A DNA stretch of 64,000 nucleotides. Origin: Trichopria drosophilae (lineage: Eukaryota; Arthropoda; Insecta; Hymenoptera; Diapriidae). Below, piece by piece: positions 33,057-42,799 of the stretch; the stretch's first letter is position 1; each line of letters opens with the position of its first letter. The stretch is taken from contig CM059582.1 in assembly GCA_030407085.1 (NCBI GenBank), positions 204,203,501 through 204,267,500 on the forward strand. The letters run 5' to 3'. The translations under genes were made by a program, and so were the position numbers. The notes beneath the pieces were generated by a model. It was not told the DNA's origin. It saw only the letters and a list, made by a program, of their open reading frames with translations, and made no database searches.

Positions 33057-33346
33057 AAGAATACAGGACAGTAAGTTCGAACTGATGCTTCGTCTTTTAG
33101 ATCAGCTAATTTCTGTTAAGAGCTGTCAAATATCTAATAGTACACTGTACTATCTAATGTTAATATCTAATAAAATACTGGTGTAAATATCTAATAATAC
33201 AGCTTAAGAACTGTCAAATATCTAATAGTAAACCAGGTTTGCGCTGAGCCATTTCCGTGTACTATTAGATATTTGACAGTTCTTAACAAACATTAGCTGG
33301 TCTAAAATACGAAGGATCAGTTCGAACTTACTGTCCTGTATTCTTC
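33057..33346. repeat. Foldback unit at the left edge of the large palindrome
   Basis: GAATACAGGACAGTAAGTTC at 33059 pairs with its complement near 33345, and the arms continue about 100 bp inward through TCAAATATCTAATAGTA. It is mirrored at the right edge (about 38033-38306), where the outermost bases are missing. Confidence 0.75.
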
Positions 33347-33834
33347 AGTCCTAATAATTGTATGAAATATCACTCACCTGTATAATTTTTGGCAATGAAA
33401 ATAAACTAATTAATTATAAGAAATTTTAATCATACTCGTAATAGTATATTTCTGACGACGGGGAATGCTTGTCTACTTGACTTCCCGAGGGTTGAATACG
33501 ATTTTTCAGCCGAAATGCATCGAAAGTAGGCTTTCTAACCGAGCGTAGCGAGTCATCAGTATTTACGAAGAAACAATATAATCAAGATGCCCTTCCTTTA
33601 AACTCGAAGAGCTCGTCCATGAAGAATCAGAGGTCATCGTGGTGAGCCACAATCAAAACTCATACTTCAAACAGCCATCGTCCCAAAAATTTCATAAGAT
33701 ACCTTACCGCAAACAGCAACAGAGACGGGCAATGAATACACATCGATCAACGAACAGGCAGAGACGGAAATAGAGGTACGAGTTACAGGTAATCTTCCAA
33801 CTTGGAAGAAAATTATTTTAGACACGGTTATTCT

Positions 33835-34680
33835 TAACTATATAAAAGGTTATCAGATCCCGTTTAAGCGAAAACCATGTCAAATAAGGTTTCCTTCTCA
33901 TCAAAATTGGTCGGAGAAAGATCAAATATTATTAAAATCCGAAATTGATTCTTTAAATAAGATGGGAGCTATAAGTTCTTGTAAATCGGAAAAAGGCGAA
34001 TTTTGATCTCCTTTCTTTTTAATTGACCGTAAAAACAAATCTAAAAGGTTCATCTTCAATTTAAAAAATTTAAACAATTGTATCGAAGTCCTGACTTTAA
34101 TATAAGAAAATATCCGAACGGCTTGTAAATTGATTACTAAAGATTGCTATACGCCGCATCTACATTTAAAAAATGCTTACTTCTTGGTACCAATTCATAA
34201 AAAATTTAGAAAATATTTATGATTTTCCTTTTATAGAATTTTGTATGAATTTAATTGTTTACCGTTCGGTCTTAATATCAGCCCTCATGTTTTTAAGAAA
34301 ATTATGAAGTCTGTTGTTAGCTTCTTGAGAAAAGAAAGGTTCTTATCGGTGATTTATCTAGATGTTTTCTTTTTGTAGGCGATACATTTGAAGATTGTTT
34401 GAAAAATATTCAAATATCGATTAATCTACTTGAATCATTGGCGTTTATAATTAACTTCGATAAGAGCGAACTCGTGAGCAGAAAAGTTAAATTTGTTGGT
34501 TTCTATTTAAATTCAAAAACTTTTTCAATACAGTTACCGTCAACAAAATGAGACATATTGATTCGTTTAATTAATACATTTTTTAGAAAAAAGTTTTCTA
34601 CTATAAGAGAGTTTGCACATTTAATAGGCAGCATTGTGTCAATCTATCATGCAGTGCCTTACGGAATGAGCCATACACTA
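33835..34680 (+). pseudogene. DIRS-like reverse transcriptase relic, left arm
   Basis: Translation pieces in order: GYQIPFKRKPCQIRFPSH, MGAISSCKSEKGEF followed by a stop, SPFFLIDRKN, RFIFNLKNLNNCIEV, HLKNAYFLVPIHKKFRKYL, LYEFNCLPFGLN and VIYLD. Beyond that come FVGDTFEDCL, KFVGFYLNSK, and TIREFAHLIGS. This is the RT of tyrosine-recombinase (DIRS) retrotransposons, whose active site is normally YLDD; here the second Asp codon is damaged by a frameshift. Several stops (34006, near 34102, in the TKMRH region) and frameshifts make it dead. It ends abruptly after AVPYG, before RNase H. The right arm carries the same lesions. Confidence 0.7.
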
Positions 34681-34913
34681 CGAACTTTAGCCCACCTTCT
34701 TTTCTTTCCTACCTGATACTTTCGGTCAATTTTTCCCGCCGGGTATGGGTACCTACCTCTTCGGACATGTTTACTACCGGGCATTTTTTCAGAACATGGC
34801 ATACCTGTTATTCCTACCACATCCCTTAGACCAACCCCAGCGCCTAATCGAGACAAATAGTAAGGAAGAGGGGATCGGGAACGAACGACAGCGACGTTTA
34901 TATTGTAAAAGTT

Positions 34914-34947
34914 TATATAAGCAAGTGTAACAAGAGATTACACCAGT
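34914..34947 (+). promoter_or_regulatory. TATA box and initiator, left palindrome arm
   Basis: TATATAA at 34914-34920 is followed 31 bp later by CCAGTCG (A at 34945), a fair match to the arthropod initiator. This is the correct TATA-to-start distance. The ATG of the 62-codon ORF is 28 bp further on. The right arm has the mirrored TATATAA at 36459-36465. Confidence 0.5.
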
Positions 34948-34972
34948 CGTTCCGAAAAAAGCAAGGGATACG

Positions 34973-35161
34973 ATGGCGGACAATAATTGCGAAGGCATTC
35001 CGCACAGTGAAAAAGCTGATGAACAAGTTAAATTCTTAGCTGTTCTCGGCTTGATAAAGATGCCCCTTGTAGAGGAGGTTGCATCAGCAAAACAGACGCC
35101 TCCGCCCCGAAGGACAAGGACAGTTATACGGCGCCCTGCACGGTTCAGAGAGATCCGGTAG
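34973..35161 (+). CDS. 62-codon ORF in palindrome, left arm
   Basis: Unrecognised small basic protein beginning MADNNCEG and ending with the Arg-rich RRPARFREIR; the middle has KFLAVLGL and PPPRRTR. It lies just downstream of a TATA/initiator pair, so it may be the first codons of a retroelement gag or a real microprotein. Compared with its mirror copy (36218-36406), about ten bases differ; six change the amino acid (for example I/T, H/Q, V/A, I/R, M/K, T/R) and about four are silent, so purifying selection is not evident. It is followed by a tract of hairpins. Confidence 0.4.
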   Translation: MADNNCEGIPHSEKADEQVKFLAVLGLIKMPLVEEVASAKQTPPPRRTRTVIRRPARFREIR

Positions 35162-35196
35162 AAGCGTTGTAGACGTGGAATAGGCCTAAAGTCGAC

Positions 35197-35373
35197 GATG
35201 CCAAATTGTTATAAAATAAATTTGGCATCAATGACTACAGTATCCGCTTGTTGAAAGGTGGATACTGTGGGGAAACCACGAGGCTCGATTTCACCATCAA
35301 CTTAGATGTTGAAATCGACGTAAAAAAAACGCGCCAAGTACTCTACCTCCGGGTGGTGTGGAAACGAGTACTT
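35197..35373 (+). other. Four consecutive hairpins, left arm (structured RNA candidate)
   Basis: Stems: GATGCCAAATT (35197-35207) with 35219-35229; ACAGTATCC (35237-35245) with 35260-35268; TCGATTTCA (35285-35293) with 35310-35318; AAGTACTC (35336-35343) with 35366-35373. All are perfect at 8-11 bp. The tract is mirrored at 36006-36182. It lies downstream of the promoter and ORF, so it would be in the transcript. Confidence 0.6.
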
Positions 35374-36005
35374 ACCCTAGTGGTAATTTTTGATATGGCA
35401 TCAGTATGGCTGCAGTGTTTGAAAGAATATGTCAAAATTTTGGATGTTGTATGCCATTTGTATGTGCCGAAAATATGGGAATCGATATGAAGGAGCGATA
35501 ACTAAATTATAATTGTAATTCGTGAAATACTTTTCAGGAGTACTTGTATTTCTACAATCCGAAAGGTATTTTGATAATACAATAATTTAAGGATAATTTA
35601 TTCCCTTAACGTACCATGCAGTATAAGGGCATAAGTGACCATTAATATCATTAATTAAAACGACTGATACTATTTTAGTTAGAAAACGTGAACTTCAATA
35701 TTTTAATAGCAGCGATAATTTTAATTAATGATATTAATGGTCACTTATGCCCTTATACTGCATGGTACGTTAAGGGAATAAATTATCCTTAAATTATTGT
35801 ATTATCAAAATACCTTTCGGATTGTAGAAATACAAGTACTCCTGAAAAGTATTTCACGAATTACAATTATAATTTAGTTATCGCTCCTTCATATCGATTC
35901 CCATATTTTCGGCACATACAAATGGCATACAACATCCAAAATTTTGACATATTCTTTCAAACACTGCAGCCATACTGATGCCATATCAAAAATTACCACT
36001 AGGGT

Positions 36006-36182
36006 AAGTACTCGTTTCCACACCACCCGGAGGTAGAGTACTTGGCGCGTTTTTTTTACGTCGATTTCAACATCTAAGTTGATGGTGAAATCGAGCCTCG
36101 TGGTTTCCCCACAGTATCCACCTTTCAACAAGCGGATACTGTAGTCATTGATGCCAAATTTATTTTATAACAATTTGGCATC
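36006..36182 (-). other. Four consecutive hairpins, right arm
   Basis: Mirror image of 35197-35373 with the same four stems, on the minus strand downstream of the right-arm ORF. Confidence 0.6.
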
Positions 36183-36217
36183 GTCGACTTTAGGCCTATT
36201 CCACGTCTACAGCGCTT

Positions 36218-36406
36218 CTACCGGATCTCTCTGAAACGTGCAGGGCGCCGTATAACTCTCCTTGTCCTTCGGGGTGGAGGCGTCTGTTTTGCTGACGCAA
36301 CCTCCTCTACAAGGGGCTTCTTTCTCAAGCCGAGAACAGCTAAGAATTTAGCTTGTTCATCAGCTTTTTCACTTTGCGGAGTGCCTTCGCAATTGTTGTC
36401 CGCCAT
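36218..36406 (-). CDS. 62-codon ORF in palindrome, right arm
   Basis: Mirror copy of 34973-35161 with six amino-acid differences. It begins MADNNCEG and ends RRPARFREIR, with TATATAA at 36459-36465 upstream on the minus strand. It faces the left-arm ORF, so the two would be transcribed convergently across the palindrome centre. Function unknown. Confidence 0.4.
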   Translation of the reverse strand: MADNNCEGTPQSEKADEQAKFLAVLGLRKKPLVEEVASAKQTPPPRRTRRVIRRPARFREIR

Positions 36407-36698
36407 CGTATCCCTTGCTTTTTTCGGAACGACTGGTGTAATCTCTCGTTGCCTTTGCTTATATATACTTTTACAGCATAGACGTCACTGTCGTTCGTTC
36501 CCGATCCCCTCTTCCTTACTATTTGTCTCGATTAGGCGCTGGGGTTGGTCTAAGGGATGTGGTAGGAATAACAGGTATGCCATGTTCTGAAAAAATGCCA
36601 GGTAGTAAACATGTCCGAAAAGGTAGGTACCCGTACCCGGCGGGAAAAATTGACCGAAAGTATCAGGTAGGAAAGAAAAGAAGGTGGGCTAAAGTTCG

Positions 36699-37544
36699 TA
36701 GTGTATGGCCCATTCCGTAAGGCACTGCATGATAGATTGACACAATGCTGCCTATTAAATGTGCAAACTCTCTTATAGTAGAAAACTTTTTTCTAAAAAA
36801 TGTATTAATTAATCGAATCAATATGTCTCATTTTGTTGACGGTAACTGTATTGAAAAAGTTTTTGAATTTAAATAGAAACCAACAAATTTAACTTTTCTG
36901 CTCACGAGTTCGCTCTTATCGAAGTTAATTATAAACGCCAATGATTCAAGTAGATTAATCGATATTTGAATATTTTTCAAACAATCTTCAAATGTATCGC
37001 CTACAAAAAGAAAACATCTAGATAAATCACCGATAAGAACCTTTCTTTTCTCAAGAAGCTAACAACAGACTTCATAATTTTCGTAAAAACATGAGGGCTG
37101 ATATTAAGACCGAACGGTAAACAATTAAATTCATACAAAATTCTATAAAAGGAAAATCATAAATATTTTCTAAATTTTTTATGAATTGGTACCAAGAAGT
37201 AAGCATTTTTTAAATGTAGATGCGGCGTATAGCAATCTTTAGTAATCAATTTACAAGCCGTTCGGATATTTTCTTATATTAAAGTCAGGACTTCGATACA
37301 ATTGTTTAAATTTTTTAAATTGAAGATGAACCTTTTAGATTTGTTTTTACGGTCAATTAAAAAGAAAGGAGATCAAAATTCGCCTTTTTCCGATTTACAA
37401 GAACTTATAGCTCCCATCTTATTTAAAGAATCAATTTCGGATTTTAATAATATTTGATCTTTCTCCGACCAATTTTGATGAGAAGGAAACCTTATTTGAC
37501 ATGGTTTTCGCTTAAACGGGATCTGATAACCTTTTATATAGTTA
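36699..37544 (-). pseudogene. DIRS-like reverse transcriptase relic, right arm
   Basis: Inverted duplicate of 33835-34680 sharing its inactivating stop after KGEF and the damaged YLD active site. The shared lesions mean the element was already dead when the arm was duplicated, or that gene conversion has kept the arms alike. Confidence 0.7.
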
Positions 37545-38306
37545 AGAATAACCGTGTCTAAAATAATTTTCTTCCAAGTTGGAAGATTACCTGTAACTCG
37601 TACCTCTATTTCCGTCTCTGCCTGTTCGTTGATCGATGTGTATTCATTGCCCGTCTCTGTTGCTGTTTGCGGTAAGGTATCTTATGAAATTTTTGGGACG
37701 ATGGCTGTTTGAAGTATGAGTTTTGATTGTGGCTCACCACGATGACCTCTGATTCTTCATGGACGAGCTCTTCGAGTTTAAAGGAAGGGCATCTTGATTA
37801 TATTGTTTCTTCGTAAATACTGATGACTCGCTACGCTCGGTTAGAAAGCCTACTTTCGATGCATTTCGGCTGAAAAATCGTATTCAACCCTCGGGAAGTC
37901 AAGTAGACAAGCATTCCCCGTCGTCAGAAATATACTATTACGAGTATGATTAAAATTTCTTATAATTAATTAGTTTATTTTCATTGCCAAAAATTATACA
38001 GGTGAGTGATATTTCATACAATTATTAGGACTGAAGAATACAGGACAGTAAGTTCGAACTGATCCTTCGTATTTTAGACCAGCTAATGTTTGTTAAGAAC
38101 TGTCAAATATCTAATAGTACACGGAAATGGCTCAGCGCAAACCTGGTTTACTATTAGATATTTGACAGTTCTTAAGCTGTATTATTAGATATTTACACCA
38201 GTATTTTATTAGATATTAACATTAGATAGTACAGTGTACTATTAGATATTTGACAGCTCTTAACAGAAATTAGCTGATCTAAAAGACGAAGCATCAGTTC
38301 GAACTT

Positions 38307-38755
38307 CCCGAGTAAAAATTTGCCTCCGGATCGAATCCGATACCGATCCGGGACCCTGATCTTGGTTGAATTTCAGATCCGTGTTAGATCAGGGTTGTAA
38401 CGCTGCCGCGCATCCGTAACGGATCCGGAACTCTGACATCCGGCAACCCTGCTCTGTTCCTGAGCTGATCCGGATTTGAATCGGCGGTTGCGTTCAAGAA
38501 CATTCACAGCGATTTGTAACTTCCCTACGCACAGAGTATTAAATTTACTTTGTATTTTGTAATTTTACAAAAACGTAAAATTCCTAATCTCAAATTGTAA
38601 AAACCCAACGCTATACATAGGTATTTACATATGTAAAATTACAATGAGTTTGTAAAATTCATTGCGACTATTTACAATGTTGATGTGTATTTTATTGTTA
38701 TTATATATTTTATTAGAGTGGTTTATTATTTATTGTATTATTGATTATTTTATTG
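38307..38755. other. GATCCGG-rich block then AT-rich spacer
   Basis: 38330-38500 has many variants of GATCCGG and CCGGATC (for example CCGATACCGATCCGG), probably a MITE core. No gene until 38759. Confidence 0.45.
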
Positions 38756-38864
38756 GAGATGGAAGAGTTCAATGAAACATACGCATTCCAAATTGTGGAA
38801 TTTGTATCAAAAGGGCGCAGAAAGGGAGGCCAAAAATGTATAGCAGTTAAAAACCCTGCATTAT

Positions 38865-40980
38865 ATGGTGCAGCATGAAACGGCTCCGTTGTCTGATTGG
38901 CCCGAATATTCAGTTCGGCTTCGATCCCACGCAAGTAAGTATATAAAAAACAATTCAACCTAATTATAAATTATAAAAATGTATGATTTGATGTATTACT
39001 TATTATTTTATTTTATAAATTTTAGAATCTTATAAAAAAGCGACTCATCGTCTGAAGAAGCTTGAAACAGAAGCCGACTTCGTTTACACGTCCGATACTG
39101 ACACCCCTCCTGCAAAAAAAGCCAAATTAATTGAAAAAAATTTGAAGGAAAAAAAATCACAAAGTGCGGCATCTATTTTGGATGATGTCGTACCGATTCC
39201 AGTGTACGATAATCAGTACATTCCATTAGGTATGTCTTTCATACTTCAAATTAAACAGAACAAATTAGTATGTAGGGATTCCACCTAAGTTTGAATAGCG
39301 CGCGTTGCGAGCGTAGTGTGTTAGTTGTCCGTCCGTGGCGCCACCAGTTTGTAGCGCCGTGGCGAAATGTGAATGAGGACGAATGTGTGTATAGTTTATG
39401 GTAATCAGCATATATCTCGATGTGAAAACCGGCGAGTCTCTCTCTCTGGATGTGTTCTTCGAACGATACGGTCGATTCGAGACGCGACGTGTGGTATAAC
39501 CCAATTGGGGTAAGATTGAAATTTGGAATTATTTTTTATAAAACAAAAGCGTATGGTTAAGTTCGGTGCTATTGTGTTTGTTAGCCCTTCAGACGGAGAC
39601 GATACCTCGTGACTGCAATCATGGTGGCCAAAAAACACGGAAATTATCGAATTGAGATTTGGACCATTCGGCAATCACGATCTTGAAAAGTTCCTGTGAA
39701 TGCAAGCAGAGTTAGGATCACCATTAATCACGAAGTGAAGAAGCCCTGCATCGCTGGGAAAGGGATCTGCGTATCTTCAATCTTTGAAGATAAGGCAGGA
39801 TCATCCTCAACGAAATTCTGGACCTAGGTCGTTTCTCCTGCTTTATAAGCAAAGTAGGATTCAACGAAGCAGTCCCCAAAAACCTTCGTGGCAGGTAATA
39901 TCAAGGTCGTCTCATCACAACGAAGAATTTTGGTATGTTGTTTTAAATTTCATGCGTTGCCGAGGTATGCAGAAGGGAAATTTTCCGTGAGAGAGAATAA
40001 AGAAAATAAAGTGAGTGTTAGTGAACTTTTTGACGAACAATATATGTATATGGGTGTGTGTGTGGGTGTGTGAAAGGAACGAGTGACGAGAGTGATAGTG
40101 GAGAATCATCTGTAATCGAAATCATTTGTATTTGTTAAAAATTGTGATCATCGAATTGAACTCGTTTTATAAATCAAACCATTCCACTGGTTTTGAATAG
40201 ATTGGTAGGCTGATTTGTATAAGATGGTTAATAAATGAAAATTTTTTTTGCAAACAAATCACCACAGGTATAACTGAAAAATTTTCTAAAATAATAGAAA
40301 ATAAAACAAAAATTATTATCTTTCAGCTGGTACATCAACAACAAATGTCATACCTGTTGACAATGAAGTTGATATTTCTCTGAATTCAAGCATAGGTATT
40401 TATAAGAATTAAAAAGAATGCGATTTACACTTATATATTTGAAATGTGCCTAACTACACAAGTCATATCAACTATTCTCATATTTTTTTTAAAAGAATTT
40501 CTATAAAAAACCTCCTTTAACTATAGCAGCCACATATATACGTTAATCTGTCTTGAACAAATTAATTCTCTGAATGACGCACTGCTATTCATTTATTGTG
40601 GTCCCGCACGTATATCAACGAAGTGAGTCTAATAAGTTACACCAAAGACCAGTTTTAATGAAATATTTTATGTTCCTTTTTAAGATTTTCAAAACATGGC
40701 TGATTATAACTTTGTGGAATATCAACCTGTATGTTTTGAATTGCAAGAACTATCGAAACAAACTGCAATCCTGCAATCACTTTGTGAGGACGTTAAAAAA
40801 TGCCAATCAAGTAAGAATTTGTAATCAATTATTGACAAAATATAATTAATATAATACCTAAACAAACCAATTTTTTAATTAAATAAATTGTATATGATAG
40901 GACAGAATTATCTCGATAAAAAACTAGATTTGATTTTGAGTAAACGACACACAGTTCTAACCGAACAAAAAAAAATGTAA
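38865..40980 (+). CDS. Five-exon gene of unknown function
   Basis: Exons 38865-38934, 39026-39229, 40327-40395, 40685-40810 and 40901-40980 (TAA). Every junction has GT..AG ends (donors GTAAGT, GTATGT, GTATTT, GTAAGA) and every intron is phase 1, so one frame of about 182 aa runs through. Visible features: a WPEYSVRL segment, then AKSYKKATHRLKKLE, an acidic stretch with TPPAKKAKL (nuclear-localisation-like), QYIPLG, and a C-terminal predicted helix with FELQELSKQTAILQ. The layout recalls insect families with a WxxYxVR and SYxxAxxRLKK N-terminus, but I cannot name it. A better N-terminus (MEEFNETYAFQIVEFV, ATG at 38759) lies in another frame and hits a stop at 38876, so exon 1 may be frameshifted. 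Intron 2 (1.1 kb) contains a GC-rich insertion at about 39265-40100. Confidence 0.6.
39265..40130. other. GC-richer insertion in intron 2 of the five-exon gene
   Basis: Richer in CG than its surroundings, with GCGCGCGTTGCGAGCG near 39298, a GT-rich stretch at 40030-40080 and a donor-like GGGGTAAGA at 39508-39516. It could be a transposon end or an alternative promoter/5' exon. No domain found in its short frames. Confidence 0.3.
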
Positions 40981-41410
40981 AATGGGGAATCCAGGGATTC
41001 AGAGACCACATGTTTTTTATCAGGATACATTCATTGCTGAAAACTGTAAAATGCATTTATAAATTTTATCTATATGTATATATTTTTTATTCAAGCATAT
41101 AAAGAGAAACACATAAAAATTATCATTCGATCATATGTCGAAGCGAACAAAAAATAAAACGGAACAATACATCCAATAAAATTAAATTCGCATACGAGAG
41201 AGAGAAGAGAAAACGCTCAAACAACTAAATGAACATATTAGTTTTGGAATAACTTCACACATTCGACAAACTTGAATCCAATGATGTAAATCTCCATCTA
41301 CTCGACCACGGACATCACTTCGGCCTAAGTAAATAATCCATATGGAGATTAGTAATTTCTTCAGAAATTACTTGCAACACGTGGCGAATAGCACTCCACT
41401 CACCTTTAAC
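40981..41410. other. Spacer
   Basis: AT-rich, no gene recognised. Confidence 0.4.
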
Positions 41411-41415
41411 CAGCA

Positions 41416-41660
41416 ATGGCGTCGTTTTTCGATAAGATTTTGAAGCTTCCACTCGACAAGTTTTTCATTTCCTTAGAACTGATCGCGATGGAATTTAAAC
41501 TACTCCAAGTCAATATTTTATCAATTATGCGCACTATACACGTCTTCGTCACCGAGGGACCGAAATGCGAGAGTCCCGAAACGTGTCCTATGACCAACGC
41601 ACCACGTTGCGTTATCGATGGCAATTTTGTGTGTATTAGGAAAGTATCCGTATGCCCCTG
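41416..41660 (+). CDS. Possible small cysteine-rich peptide gene (first part of a longer frame)
   Basis: The frame starts MASFFDKILKLPLDKFFISL and then has hydrophobic stretches before a Cys-rich segment: GPKCESPETCPMTN, then CVIDGNFVCIRK. The C-x5-C...C-x7-C pattern resembles small secreted disulphide peptides. Beyond 41660 the frame runs into a CT microsatellite and is surely not coding as Leu/Ser repeats, so a splice site or stop must lie before that. An alternative start at the later Met (MEFKLLQ) is possible. No known family recognised, and the signal peptide is not clear-cut. Confidence 0.35.
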
Positions 41661-41678
41661 CTTTCCCTTATTCAACCT

Positions 41679-41850
41679 CTCCCTCTCCCTCTCTCTCCCC
41701 CTCTCTCTCCCTCTCTCCCCCTCTCTCTCCCCCTCTCTCTCCCTCTCCCTCTCTCTCCCTCTCTCTCCCTCTCTCTCTTTTTCGAACAAATATTAATCTA
41801 CCTATTCTATCAAATCTTCTCTCTCTCTTTTTCTCTCGCTCTATCTATTA
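41679..41850. repeat. CT-rich microsatellite
   Basis: (CT)n with CCCTCT interruptions. It produces long spurious Leu/Ser/Pro frames on plus and Glu/Arg/Gly frames on minus. Confidence 0.95.
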
Positions 41851-41879
41851 ATGCTCAGGTTCGGAGGTAAAATGTAATT

Positions 41880-42138
41880 TATTCCATAAGTTATTTTTTT
41901 TACATTCCTTTCCCTATACTCCTGAAGGGAGATTTTTCTCTTCGGTTCAGGAGGGGATCCAGGGAGAGGGTCAGATGGAGGAGGAGGGGGAAGAGGAGGA
42001 GGAGTCGCTCGCTGGTGACCGGATTGCTAGAATTTTTGGGGTCAAGTCCCCTGGCATAATGGGCGCCCCACACGGACCACTGGGCCTGCAACCGAAGACG
42101 GGCCCGCCTTAGTCGACGGCGCTGCTGGGCACCCTTCA
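41880..42138 (-). other. Possible minus-strand exon, basic then proline-rich
   Basis: A T12-ACAG splice acceptor (complement at 42139-42152) precedes KGAQQRRRLRRARLRLQAQW, then SVWGAHYARGLDPKN. The frame then becomes implausible (Leu-rich). In the next frame the sequence is proline-rich and ends PKRKISLQEYRERN, suggesting a frameshift near 42010 or a second exon. No family recognised. It could be a retroelement gag or host exon. Confidence 0.3.
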
Positions 42139-42389
42139 CTGTAAAAAAAAAAAACGAAAATGGTGGTTAATGGGTGGTCGGACCGAGACCGATTGGATGG
42201 AAGAAAATGGTGGTACGGGGGAGGCTATTGAGGATTGGTAATTGGGAATGTAGAACGGTGGAAAACCGGGAGAAATGGCCTATCACGAGATAAAGGTTCC
42301 TATGGGTCGATCATGCATCGGAGCGTGTTGACCCCAATTCCATAATCGACCGAGGGGTGGATCGATTCGGGGAGCCGACAACGGGGCGG

Positions 42390-42660
42390 CTCGACGTGGT
42401 TATAAACCAACGTTCGCCGCTCGGAGGTCGATCCCTTTATCGATCCCTAAAAAAAAAGGTATCCTGCGGGTCCAGAACTGGGCTGGCACCAGGTGGATCG
42501 AACCGAAGGCTCACCACGGAGAGGCTCGACGTGGTCGAAGACCAACGTTCGCCGCTCGGTAGGCAGTATCTCCAGTCAATCCCAAAAAAAAGGGGAAGGG
42601 GAGAGAGGGAAAAGGAGGAAGAGGGTGAAGCTAATAGTTACTTTTATTTTATGGAAGGCC
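42390..42660 (+). repeat. Direct duplication, 135-bp period
   Basis: CTCGACGTGGT at 42390 and 42525, each followed by ACCAACGTTCGCCGCTCGG and ending in an A-run. The two units differ in their second half. Overlapping plus frames (42357-42797) are unrecognised. Confidence 0.7.
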
Positions 42661-42799
42661 TGGTTTCCGCTCCTGGTGACTCAGCTGGGCCTGAGAGGGG
42701 ATCGGTGGGTGTACTTCCGGACGAAGGTTCCTTGGGTGAAGCCGGGGACTCGTACTTTCCGTTGTGGTTGACTTTTTTGGCTAACTTATTCAGTTAGCG

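Larger units (their letters stand above)
33073..38306. repeat. 5.2-kb near-perfect palindrome (arms about 2588 bp, spacer 58 bp)
   Basis: Base i pairs with 71379-i. Arms are 33073-35660 and 35719-38306; the spacer is 35661-35718. Most of the arm compared by eye is identical. Differences concentrate at about 34880-35130 and its mirror. Each arm holds, reading inward: a foldback unit, a DIRS-like RT relic, a promoter with a 62-codon ORF and four hairpins. Such arms could extrude as a cruciform or mark an inverted duplication. Confidence 0.93.

Noticed and set aside
41406..41851. Leu/Ser/Pro and Glu/Arg/Gly frames over the CT microsatellite
   Set aside because: Low-complexity repeat translation; only the pre-repeat cysteine part is kept as a possible gene.
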